Source: Nannocystis sp. RBIL2 (GTDB lineage: Bacteria; Myxococcota_A; Polyangia; Nannocystales; Nannocystaceae). From it: 64,000 nt of DNA. A program made the translations under genes and the position numbers. The stretch lies in the NCBI RefSeq assembly GCF_026626745.1, contig NZ_JAPNJW010000001.1, positions 3,828,001-3,892,000 on the forward strand. Direction: 5' to 3'. The notes beneath the pieces were generated by a model that searched no databases, was not told the origin of the DNA, and saw only the letters and a program-made list of their open reading frames with translations. Positions 24,168 to 35,633 of the stretch are shown in pieces. Each line of letters starts with the position of its first letter. The stretch's first letter is position 1.

Positions 24168-25642
24168 TATCAGCCGTGTTCTATCGGACATCCATCGCTG
24201 TTGCTTGGCTCGTCCTCTCCGTCGCCTGTCAGCCCGACGACTCGGCTTCGCTCTGCCCGCTGACCGGCCCGGTGCGCCTGGCCGCGCCGCCGGACGGTTG
24301 GCTCTTCGACACCGCCGCGGAGCCGCGGATCTCCGGCTCCTTGGACGGCCTGGTCTTCTACACCTACGACGGGCGCGAACCGGTGCAGCACTGGCAGGTC
24401 GAAGTTTGCGGCGGCGAGCCGCAGCTGCTCCCGGGCCCGAGGCCCTATCTCCGGCAGCTCACCAAGCTGCGGCTCCCCAGCGGCGAGGTCACCTACTACC
24501 TCGACGAGCTGACGCAGAAGGTCCTCGTCGACCGCGACGACCTCGACGAGCCCCGCGCGCTCGCCGGTCTTTCGCCGGGCGACTACCGGGCCCGGTTCTG
24601 GGCCGACCGCATGGTGCTCGCCCGCCAGCAGACCCCCGGCTACAGTCACAACTACGCCGCCGGCCTCGGTGGCTCCACCCACGCCCTCTATGCCCACGAC
24701 GGCGCACCGGAGCACCCGGCAGTGTTCCTCGCCGACGAGGTCGCGCTGTTCGACCCGAACGTCCCCGACCTGCTCGCCCTGCGCGACGACGGCGAGCTGC
24801 TGCGGTTCGACGGCGGCACCGGCGAGGCCACCACGCTCCTCGACGCCGCGCGCAACTTCCACGCGTCCGCGCCGTACCTGATCTGGCAGGAGATGGGCGA
24901 CGACATCGCCGAGCCGATCTATCTCCGCAACCTCGACACGGGCGACGAGCGACTACTGCTAGTCAACGACTTCTGCCAGCGCTCGTGGAGCCGCGACCCC
25001 GAGTTCCCCGGGGTCAACGCCGGCCGGTGGCGCTTCGACCCCGAGGCCGGGCTCGCCGCCCTCGTCGGGCCCGGTGAGACGCTCGTCGCCATGCACCGCC
25101 TCGCCGACGGCGCCGCGCTCGAGGTCCCCGCGCACGACAAGTGGGAGCGCTGGGACGACGGCGTCGTCCTCTTGCAGACGCACGAGCCCGGCGCGCGCGT
25201 GACCTTCACGCTCTGGGACCCCGTCGGCGGCGCCGAGCACGTGTGGTACCGCGGCCCTGTCGCCGACGAGCCGGCCTTCTTCGAGTACGACGGCGAAGGC
25301 GTCGACTACTTCGTGTTCGGGGTCCCCGAGCGCAAGCTCGGCAGCATGTGGCGCTACGACATCGCCAGCGGCCAGCACGCCGAGGTCCTGCCGCGCATGA
25401 CGTACTTCCACTCCCGGCTCGACGACGGCCGCTACATGGTCGAGTTCCCGCGCCCGGACGACCACGACGGCCTGGTCGACCTCGTCGTCATCGACCGCGA
25501 CACCCGCAGCTACACCACCCTCGCCGAGCGCGTTTACTCGCCCTGGCCCGTGCGCACCGACGAGGACCCGCTCGCCTACGCCTGGCTGGACCTCCTCGGC
25601 CCGCAGCCGGGCCTGTGGATGACGCCATTGCCGCCGAAGTGA
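24134..25642 (+). CDS. Lipoprotein paralogue family, tandem copy 6
   Basis: 502 residues from the ATG at 24134 (MSHRTCLEGHV..., entirely repeat-derived). An in-frame GTG at 24176 would give VFYRTSIAVAWLVLSVAC with the lipid Cys at 18, as in copies 3 and 4, so the true start is uncertain. Family blocks: 'CPLTGPVRLAAPPDGW', 'EVCGGEPQLL', 'YAHDGAPEHPAVFLADEV', 'LRDDGELLRFDGGTGEATTLL', 'IWQEMGDDIAEPIYLRNLDTGDERLLLVNDF', 'HVWYRGPVAD', 'GSMWRYDIASG', 'YTTLAERVY' and 'GLWMTPLPPK'. It is the last gene of the cluster; prfC begins 82 bp downstream on the same strand. Confidence 0.82.
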   Translation: MSHRTCLEGHVLSAVFYRTSIAVAWLVLSVACQPDDSASLCPLTGPVRLAAPPDGWLFDTAAEPRISGSLDGLVFYTYDGREPVQHWQVEVCGGEPQLLPGPRPYLRQLTKLRLPSGEVTYYLDELTQKVLVDRDDLDEPRALAGLSPGDYRARFWADRMVLARQQTPGYSHNYAAGLGGSTHALYAHDGAPEHPAVFLADEVALFDPNVPDLLALRDDGELLRFDGGTGEATTLLDAARNFHASAPYLIWQEMGDDIAEPIYLRNLDTGDERLLLVNDFCQRSWSRDPEFPGVNAGRWRFDPEAGLAALVGPGETLVAMHRLADGAALEVPAHDKWERWDDGVVLLQTHEPGARVTFTLWDPVGGAEHVWYRGPVADEPAFFEYDGEGVDYFVFGVPERKLGSMWRYDIASGQHAEVLPRMTYFHSRLDDGRYMVEFPRPDDHDGLVDLVVIDRDTRSYTTLAERVYSPWPVRTDEDPLAYAWLDLLGPQPGLWMTPLPPK

Positions 25643-25724
25643 CGGTGCGCCCGCGCGCCGTGCGCGACCTCGCTCCCTGCGGGGCTGGCGGTGATGCGTC
25701 ACCTCTGCTACCTCCCCGCGGGCA

Positions 25725-27407
<1,683 letters not shown>

Positions 27408-27596
27408 GCCGGCCGCCGCATCGCCGGGCCGACGCGTGTGCCGTCGTCGGCTTCCGCCCGCCGCCGCATGAAAGTACGAGGGGGACCCTCGGTCCTCCGG
27501 TCCGAGCGAGAGTCACCCTCGATCGCCGCGCGACTCCGAACAGGTGACGGCGAGCACGGTCTCACCGTCTGCGCGGACTCCACGACCCCCTCGCGG

Positions 27597-27602
27597 TAGA
27601 CT
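27597..27602 (+). promoter_or_regulatory. -10-like hexamer TAGACT
   Basis: TAGACT is followed by seven bases and the GTG at 27610. It supports this start over upstream in-frame alternatives. Confidence 0.45.
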
Positions 27603-27609
27603 CGCCCGC

Positions 27610-28536
27610 GTGCCTGCTCGCGCCCCGAGTTTGCCCGGCCTCGTCGTCGCCGCCGCGCTGAGCTCCGCCTGTGCCCCGACGATCACCGAGCAGGTCGCGC
27701 GCGGCGAGTGGCACCGCGCCTGTCGTCGGGCCGACAGCGCCAAGGAGCAAGCCGAGCTCGAGCGGGCGATGTGGTCCGAGCTCGCGGCCGGGGTGACGCT
27801 CGACCTCCAGGTGTTCGACCGCCCCGCCCTCGCGCGCGAGCTCGGCGTGCCGGTCGAGGGCACGCTGGCCGCTCGCGTGCTGCCGGTCCGCTTCGCCGGC
27901 GAGCTCGTGTCGCCGAGGCTGCAGCAGACCCGGGTCGACCTGGTCTACATCAGCGACGGCGACCGCCTGCAATTCGGCCCGCCCGCCGGCGTCGACACCC
28001 GCCAGCACGGCGAGAGCGAGCGCAGGCTGTACACCGGCCCGTTCGACGAAGGGCTCAGCGATCTCGGCATCGCCGCGCTGCTGCTCGCGCCCACGGGCGA
28101 GCCCGGCTCCCCCGACGCCCTGAAGCCGCGGCTCGTCGACGGCATCCCGCTCCCGCTGAGCGGCGGCGACAAGGTCGGCAAGCTGCGCCAGCGCTGGCAC
28201 CGCGAAGCGGTCGAGCGCGCCGATCGAGAGCGCTACGCGTGGGAGGAGGCGCGCGCGAAGGCCATGCGCAGCGACCCGATCTACGGGCCGGCCGCCGCCC
28301 TCATCGAGCAGCGCCTGACCAGCGGACAATGGTCGCTGCTCCTGCCCGCCAACGGGCCGCTGAAATCGGTCCTGCGCGTGCGGCTCCGGGGCACCCTCGT
28401 CGATGCAGGCGACGCGTGCCTCGTCTGGGTCGAAACCTCGATCCCCCTCCCCGGCTCCGGCGACCTGTCCGCCCGCGTCGACGCGCTGTTCGGAGCCGGC
28501 CCGCGCCGGCTGGCAGAGCTGACGTGGCGGCCCTAG
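27610..28536 (+). CDS. Lipoprotein of unknown function
   Basis: 308 residues, signal VPARAPSLPGLVVAAALSSAC (lipobox SSAC). The body mixes helices ('WHRACRRADSAKEQAELERAMWSELA', 'LRQRWHREAVERADRERYAWEEARAKAM') with strands, including 'RVLPVRFAGELVSPRLQQTRVDLVYISDGDRL'. No family recognised. The GTG is chosen over an open frame that begins 66 bp upstream, because it puts the signal at the N-terminus and has a TAGACT hexamer seven bases before it. Confidence 0.65.
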   Translation: MPARAPSLPGLVVAAALSSACAPTITEQVARGEWHRACRRADSAKEQAELERAMWSELAAGVTLDLQVFDRPALARELGVPVEGTLAARVLPVRFAGELVSPRLQQTRVDLVYISDGDRLQFGPPAGVDTRQHGESERRLYTGPFDEGLSDLGIAALLLAPTGEPGSPDALKPRLVDGIPLPLSGGDKVGKLRQRWHREAVERADRERYAWEEARAKAMRSDPIYGPAAALIEQRLTSGQWSLLLPANGPLKSVLRVRLRGTLVDAGDACLVWVETSIPLPGSGDLSARVDALFGAGPRRLAELTWRP

Positions 28537-28560
28537 GTCGGACGCGGGCTCGCCCCGGCA

Positions 28561-28836
28561 ACGGCTGTCCCCGAGGCCATGTCATTCGCCGCGCGGCGGC
28601 CCACGGCGCACGCCCGGCGACGGGCTCGGCGTGCGGATTGAACCTGTCCCTTCAGACATTTCACGATGCGACCGGCCACGTCCGTGTCGCGCGCTCCATC
28701 GCGTACGGCTGAGCCACGCGTCCCGCCCCCGTCGCTTCAGACATCTCCCAGGTGACGCGCATCCCGATCCGCGAGCACGTCCGCGCGCGGCGCGGCTGGC
28801 ACGCGCGCGCAATCAACTGTCCTCGAGGACAGCTCG
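28561..28836. repeat. Scattered 14-bp repeat pairs upstream of the kinase gene
   Basis: Pairs at 28563/28577, 28642/28656 and 28815/28829, plus a lone ACATCTCC at 28741. They lie in the 421-bp gap 28537-28957, which has no convincing gene. The last pair forms a stem CTGTCC/GGACAG around TCGA. Confidence 0.7.
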
Positions 28837-28957
28837 AAGCGTTCGGCCTCGAGCCGCGGACCTCTGTCCGCCCGCACCACCGCGAGCGATCGCGCCCCGA
28901 CGATCGTCACGGTCCTCACGGTGACCCGGTGATCCGCCGGGCCCCTCGCGGTCGCTC

Positions 28958-31735
<2,778 letters not shown>

Positions 31736-31795
31736 CGCCGGCGACGTCGGATCTGCATGATCCGATCGACCTCGTCGCGCCACCCATATGCGCCG

Positions 31796-32275
31796 ATGTC
31801 GACCCGAATGACCCTCGTCCGCAGCCCCCGTCCGCTGATCGCGTCGTTCGTGCCCGTGACGCTGCCGGACGGCCTCCTCACCGTCCGCTACGGCACGAGC
31901 GGCAGCCTCCCGGTGTTCGAGTGCGTCGGCCAGCGCGTGAGCGGCGGCCGCATCAACCTGTCCCCAGAGACATGGATCGCCTGGCAGGACCGCGGCATCG
32001 ACCTCGTGATCGAGCCCGGCGCGCCGAGCCCGGCCCGCACCGTCCGCGTCACCGCGACCAGCGGGCGCAGCCTGCTGAGCACCGCTGGCGACCCGGTCCC
32101 GCTGGTGGCCACGGCGCGGCTCGCCGCCCGCCTCCTGTTCGATGGCGACGCCGGCATGAGCTTCAAGATCGCGCTCGACGGCCTCGGCGCCGTCGAGATC
32201 GACCTCGGCGACATCAGCAGCCAGATCCGTCCGCCGCCGCCCAAGCTGCCGCCCGACTGGCCGAAACCCAACTGA
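31796..32275 (+). CDS. Hypothetical protein
   Basis: 159 residues from the ATG at 31796; a start at 31757 or at the ATG at 31808 is also possible. No signal peptide. Beta-rich composition ('LIASFVPVTLPDGLLTVRYGTSGSLPVFECVGQRV', 'ARTVRVTATSGRSLL') and a proline-rich end (RPPPPKLPPDWPKPN). No family recognised. A repeat pair at 31956/31970 encodes NLSPETWIAW, and the stop codon is part of a five-unit array with a 14-bp period. It follows the kinase by 60 bp and may be cotranscribed. Confidence 0.55.
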   Translation: MSTRMTLVRSPRPLIASFVPVTLPDGLLTVRYGTSGSLPVFECVGQRVSGGRINLSPETWIAWQDRGIDLVIEPGAPSPARTVRVTATSGRSLLSTAGDPVPLVATARLAARLLFDGDAGMSFKIALDGLGAVEIDLGDISSQIRPPPPKLPPDWPKPN

Positions 32276-32333
32276 TGTGGCCTAACTGAAGCGGCCGAAC
32301 TGACGCGGCCGACCTGTCTCAAACGCCACGTCT
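32268..32333. repeat. 14-bp period array with non-consensus units, 5 units
   Basis: Units at 32270, 32284, 32298, 32312 and 32326. The second and third differ at one base (AACTGAAGCGGCCG and AACTGACGCGGCCG), the first is close to them, and the fourth and fifth (ACCTGTCT, CCACGTCT) resemble the usual family. The period is kept although the sequence has changed. Confidence 0.7.
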
Positions 32334-32355
32334 TGACGGCCGCCCGGCGCGCGGC

Positions 32356-32361
32356 TATTCG
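32356..32361 (+). promoter_or_regulatory. -10-like hexamer TATTCG
   Basis: TATTCG lies eight bases before the ATG at 32370. It is weaker than the other hexamers at the last position. Confidence 0.3.
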
Positions 32362-32369
32362 CGAGGGCG

Positions 32370-32879
32370 ATGCCCCGCCGCGCCCTCCGCGTCGTCCTCT
32401 GGCTCCTCGGTGTGTTCGTGATCGTCGTTACCTGCGGCTCGAACATGCCGCGGGAGCACATCGCCATGGAGACGGTGGTGCTGCCGGCCGCGCCCGAGGC
32501 CGTGTACGCGGCGGTGCGTGACGTCGAGTCGCAGCCGAGCTGGCGCTCCGACCTCAAGCGCGTCGAGATCTTGCCTGACAAGGGCGACCGCCGGGTCTAC
32601 CGCGAGATCGGCGACGACGGCGCGACGACCTTCGAGGTCACCCAGGACGTGGCGAACGAGCGCCTCGTCAACGAGATAGCCGACCCCGGCCGCGCCTTCA
32701 CCGGCCACTGGGTGTTCCAGTTCGCCCCCGCCGAGGGCGGCGGCACGCGCCTCACCCTCACCGAGGTCGGCGACGTGCCGAACCCCGCGCTGCGCTTCCT
32801 CGCCGCCACGATCTTCGGCTGGGAGGGCTCGACGAAGCGCTACCTCGCCGACCTCCAGGCCCACCTCGCCAAATCCTGA
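32370..32879 (+). CDS. SRPBCC-type (START-like) protein with N-terminal membrane anchor
   Basis: 169 residues. Hydrophobic segment at about 6-22 (VVLWLLGVFVIVVTC), then 'METVVLPAAPEAVYAAVRDVESQPSWRSDLKRVEIL', the standard opening of polyketide-cyclase/SRPBCC folds. Beta strands 'GATTFEVTQDVANERLVNEI' and 'HWVFQFAPAEGGGTRLTLTEVG' follow, and a C-terminal helix 'STKRYLADLQAHLAK' closes the pocket. The fold binds hydrophobic ligands; ligand and role are unknown. It is convergent with the TIR-like operon. Confidence 0.75.
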   Translation: MPRRALRVVLWLLGVFVIVVTCGSNMPREHIAMETVVLPAAPEAVYAAVRDVESQPSWRSDLKRVEILPDKGDRRVYREIGDDGATTFEVTQDVANERLVNEIADPGRAFTGHWVFQFAPAEGGGTRLTLTEVGDVPNPALRFLAATIFGWEGSTKRYLADLQAHLAKS

Positions 32880-32954
32880 GACCAAGTCCCGAGGCGCGCT
32901 CACGCCAGCGCGACCTCGCCGACCTGCCGCCGGGCGCAGGCCCCGAGCTCGCGC

Positions 32955-33254
32955 TCACAGCAGCGCCACGTGCTCGACCGGCACGCCGCAGCGGCGCGCC
33001 GCCTCGACCTCGAAGCGGACCCAGCGCGACAGCCGGCTGTGCGGCGTGGCCACGTAGAGCACGCGGTCGGCCGAGCGCACCCACTCGACGATCGTGCGCT
33101 GCGCCGAGGTCGACCAGCGCTGCGGATAGTCGAGGAACACGAACTCGTCGCAGGCCCGCAAGCGCTCGAGGCACGCGCGCGACAGCGGCAGGTCGCGGAC
33201 CGCGTAGCTGATGAACGTGCGCCGGCGGTCGAACCGGCGGAGCGGGTTAGGCAT
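32955..33254 (-). CDS. Small TIR-like domain protein
   Basis: 99 residues. 'RRTFISYAVRDLPLSRACLERL' at 11-32 matches the start of TIR/TIR-like domains (FISY..D), and 'SADRVLYVATPHSRLSRWVRFEVEAARRCGVPV' at 61-93 matches the S.W...E...A segment, where a Glu (here E82) is the catalytic residue in NAD-cleaving TIRs. It is shorter than most TIR domains, so it may lack the last strand and helix. The start overlaps the upstream membrane-protein gene by 8 bp, so the two are cotranslated. Candidate role: an immune or stress effector, by analogy with bacterial TIR systems. Family call is by motif only. Confidence 0.5.
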   Translation of the reverse strand: MPNPLRRFDRRRTFISYAVRDLPLSRACLERLRACDEFVFLDYPQRWSTSAQRTIVEWVRSADRVLYVATPHSRLSRWVRFEVEAARRCGVPVEHVALL

Positions 33255-33720
33255 GGTGCGTCAGCGCCAGGGCGACGAGGACGACCACGCCGACGAGGAA
33301 GTAGAACAGCTGCGACGTGTTGAGCAGGCTCGACAGCACCGAGCCGACGGCGTCCTTCTCGAGCCCGAGCGGCGACACCGAATTGCCGAGCCCGCGGGCC
33401 AGGCGAGCCCGCCCGAGCGCCGCCGCGATCCCGCGCCGGGTCTTGCGCTGGTAGTAGAAGTTCTGCGCGTCGGCCAGCCAGAAGAACGCCAGCAGCGCCA
33501 GAGCCACCACCGCGCACTCGATGAAGCGGATGTCCTTGTCGGCCATCCACACCACCAGCGCCGCGCACAGGGCCACGCACAGCTTCTTCAGCTCGAGGCA
33601 CTTGCCGGCGAACTGCAGCGTCGCAGCGTGCAGTTGGTCGACCTCCTTCCAGGCCACTTGCTCCTCGAAGCGCCGCCGCTCGGCGGCATTCTCCACGGCG
33701 CGGGACGGCTCGGGCTTCAT
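33247..33720 (-). CDS. Three-helix membrane protein coupled to a TIR-like protein
   Basis: 157 residues from the ATG at 33720. A charged helical N-terminus (1-45) is followed by membrane helices at about 46-60, 66-83 and 138-154, with a basic loop 'YYQRKTRRGIAAALGRARLARG' between the second and third. It has no signal peptide or known domain. It overlaps the protease stop by four bases (ATGA) and the TIR-like start by eight, so it is the middle gene of a tight operon. Such membrane partners occur next to nucleotide- or NAD-handling effectors in phage-defence operons, but that is analogy only. Confidence 0.6.
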   Translation of the reverse strand: MKPEPSRAVENAAERRRFEEQVAWKEVDQLHAATLQFAGKCLELKKLCVALCAALVVWMADKDIRFIECAVVALALLAFFWLADAQNFYYQRKTRRGIAAALGRARLARGLGNSVSPLGLEKDAVGSVLSSLLNTSQLFYFLVGVVVLVALALTHHA

Positions 33721-34661
33721 CGGCGAGGCGATCGAGTCTGCCGCCTGCGCCGCGCGAACACCAGCAGCGGCAGCGCCCACGCCAGCGACTCCCGCTCGCG
33801 CGAGATCGCGCAGCCCTCGGCCGGCTCGGCCATCACCACGCAGTCACCGTCGGGGCACTCGGCGGGCAGCAGGTCCGCACCTGTCTCTTCGCGCAGCCAG
33901 GTGAGGATCGGGTACGGCACCCCGTAGACGCTGTCGCCGGTGCCGCACGGGCGCACCCCGCGGGACGTCACCCCGGCCAGGCGGTACGCGCCGCTCGACA
34001 GGCGCACGAACGCCGGCCCGCCCGAGTCGCCGCCGCACGCGTCCTGGCCCTCGCCGCCGGCCCGGAACTCGCGCCGGCTCTTGCTGAACGTGTCGATCGG
34101 CGTGGTCATGATCCGCTTGTGGCCGACGTCGTCGGTGGTCTGCAGCGGGTCGTCCTCGGCGTCGCGCACGGTGCCGAAACCGACCACGTGGATCTCGTCG
34201 CCCACGTGCATCGTCTCGTCCCACTCTTCTTGCGTGGTGAGCGGCGGGATGATCTCCACCCCGTAGACGTCCTGGGCCAGGATCACGTAGCCGAAGTCCC
34301 ACGCGTCCGACTTGCAGTCCTCGACGCACGCAGTGGGGTAGAGGCCGTAGCGCTCGACCGCGGCCACGCGGCGCGCGTCCTTGGTGTAGATCGAGTCGCC
34401 GAACACCACCGCCATCTCGCTGAGCTTGGGCTCGTGCGACAGGCAGTGTGCGGCGGTCAGCACCACCCGCGGGGCCACCAGCGTGCCGGTGCACAGGCTC
34501 GCGGTCGAGACCGTCTCCTGGCTGAGGATCGCCACCACCGAGGTCCACTCCAGGGCCGGCACCTCCTCGCCGCCGACGATCGGCACCGGCCGCGGCGCCC
34601 CCGCGCCGAGCGGCAGTCCGCACAGGACGGAGAGCAGCGCCGCGGTCCCGAATGCGAGCAT
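33717..34661 (-). CDS. Secreted trypsin-like serine protease with MYXO-CTERM-like tail
   Basis: 314 residues from the ATG at 34661. Signal peptide 'LAFGTAALLSVLCGLPLGAGA', then 'PIVGGEEV' (the mature N-terminus of trypsins), 'LTAAHCLS' (His), 'DAWDFGYVIL' (Asp) and 'ACGGDSGGPAFV' (Ser), with paired cysteines. The tail has 'GDCVVMAEPAEGC', a hydrophobic 'LAWALPLLVFA' and RRRRQTR, as in MYXO-CTERM sorting signals. The start at 34661 is preferred to 34673 because TATGCT lies exactly seven bases upstream. A repeat unit pair (33879, 33893) encodes part of a C-terminal loop. It is the first gene of the operon with the membrane protein and TIR-like gene, although the product is exported. Confidence 0.88.
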   Translation of the reverse strand: MLAFGTAALLSVLCGLPLGAGAPRPVPIVGGEEVPALEWTSVVAILSQETVSTASLCTGTLVAPRVVLTAAHCLSHEPKLSEMAVVFGDSIYTKDARRVAAVERYGLYPTACVEDCKSDAWDFGYVILAQDVYGVEIIPPLTTQEEWDETMHVGDEIHVVGFGTVRDAEDDPLQTTDDVGHKRIMTTPIDTFSKSRREFRAGGEGQDACGGDSGGPAFVRLSSGAYRLAGVTSRGVRPCGTGDSVYGVPYPILTWLREETGADLLPAECPDGDCVVMAEPAEGCAISRERESLAWALPLLVFARRRRQTRSPRR

Positions 34662-34668
34662 GGCCGCC

Positions 34669-34674
34669 AGCATA
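34669..34674 (-). promoter_or_regulatory. -10-like hexamer TATGCT for the protease operon
   Basis: On the minus strand TATGCT is followed by seven bases and the ATG at 34661. This decides the start over the ATG at 34673, which lies inside the hexamer. Confidence 0.45.
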
Positions 34675-34779
34675 TCACTGCAACATCGTCCGCGCCCGCT
34701 CGCCGACGTCCGGGTTCCGCCCGGCCCCTTGCGGGCGGCCCCGCCCGCGGGTAGTAGCCTTCACTCCAAGGAGCGTCCC

Positions 34780-35262
34780 ATGACCGTCGCCGTCGGCAGC
34801 CCCGCCCCCAACTTCGACCTCTTCGACAACGCCAAGCAGCGCGTCAGCCTCGCCGCCCAGAGCGGCAAGACCGTGGTCCTCGCGTTCTTCCCGGCCGCCT
34901 TCACCGCCGTCTGCGAGAAGGAGCTGTGCTCCTTCCGCGACTCGCTGGCGGCCCTCAACGGCCTCAATGCGACCGTGTTCGGCGTCTCGGTCGACGCGCC
35001 GTTTTCCAACAAGGCCTTCGCCGAGAAGAACGGCCTCAATTTCCCGCTGCTGTCCGACTACGCCCGCGAGGCCGTGCGCGCCTACGGCGTCGCCCACGAC
35101 GACTTCGCCGGCATGCCCGGCTACACCGCCGCCAAGCGCTCGGTGTTCGTGATCGATCCCCAGGGCGTCGTCCGCTACGCGTGGGTCGCGCCCAACCCGG
35201 GCGTCGAGCCCAACTACGACGAGGTCAAGGCCGCCGTCGGCCAGCTCGGCGCCGCCTCCTGA
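34780..35262 (+). CDS. Peroxiredoxin (AhpE/AhpC-TSA family)
   Basis: 160 residues. It reduces peroxides through a peroxidatic cysteine in 'FFPAAFTAVCEKELC' (about residues 44-58); the second Cys of that segment could resolve. 'SVDAPFSNKAFAEKNGLNFPLLSDY' and 'YGVAHDDFAGMPGYTAAKRSVFVIDPQGVVRYAW' complete the thioredoxin-like fold. The reductant is unknown. Unlike its neighbours it has a proper ribosome-binding site (AAGGAG at 34768-34773) and a TAGCCT hexamer at about 34756-34761. It is divergent from the protease operon. Confidence 0.92.
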   Translation: MTVAVGSPAPNFDLFDNAKQRVSLAAQSGKTVVLAFFPAAFTAVCEKELCSFRDSLAALNGLNATVFGVSVDAPFSNKAFAEKNGLNFPLLSDYAREAVRAYGVAHDDFAGMPGYTAAKRSVFVIDPQGVVRYAWVAPNPGVEPNYDEVKAAVGQLGAAS

Positions 35263-35471
35263 GCCGCCCGCCCGCGCAACGCCGGCCGGCCGTCGCGCTG
35301 AGGCGACGCGCGAGCAGCCCCTCGCGAGCGCTGACCACCACGTCACCGCGAGCCGACGAGCCGCGCCCACCCGTGCTCCCATCCGCGCGCGAGCGGCCCT
35401 CGCAGCGGCTTACCGGCCCGTAACGCGGCCGGCCGTCACCCGCGAGCCGGCGAGCGCTCCCCCGTTCGCTA

Positions 35472-35523
35472 CCGCATGTCCTTTCAAGCATGTCCGAAGC
35501 GCCATGCCTCTTCGGACATGCCC
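35472..35523. repeat. 14-bp repeat array, 4 units, intergenic
   Basis: Units at 35474 (GCATGTCC), 35488 (GCATGTCC), 35502 (CCATGCC) and 35516 (ACATGCCC), exactly 14 bp apart. They lie in the 371-bp gap 35263-35633, which has no other recognisable content. Confidence 0.85.
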
Positions 35524-35620
35524 CTGTCGTCCCCCGACGACGTGGGCGGCGACCCGACCCGCGTCGGCGCATGCGCGCGACCACACGCGACCCTCGCGCC
35601 AGCCGACCTGGCGCTCGGAG

Positions 35621-35626
35621 TAAAGT
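35621..35626 (+). promoter_or_regulatory. -10-like hexamer TAAAGT
   Basis: TAAAGT is followed by seven bases and the ATG at 35634. The paralogous gene at 37518 has TAAACT at the same distance. Confidence 0.5.
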
Positions 35627-35633
35627 GCCCGGG

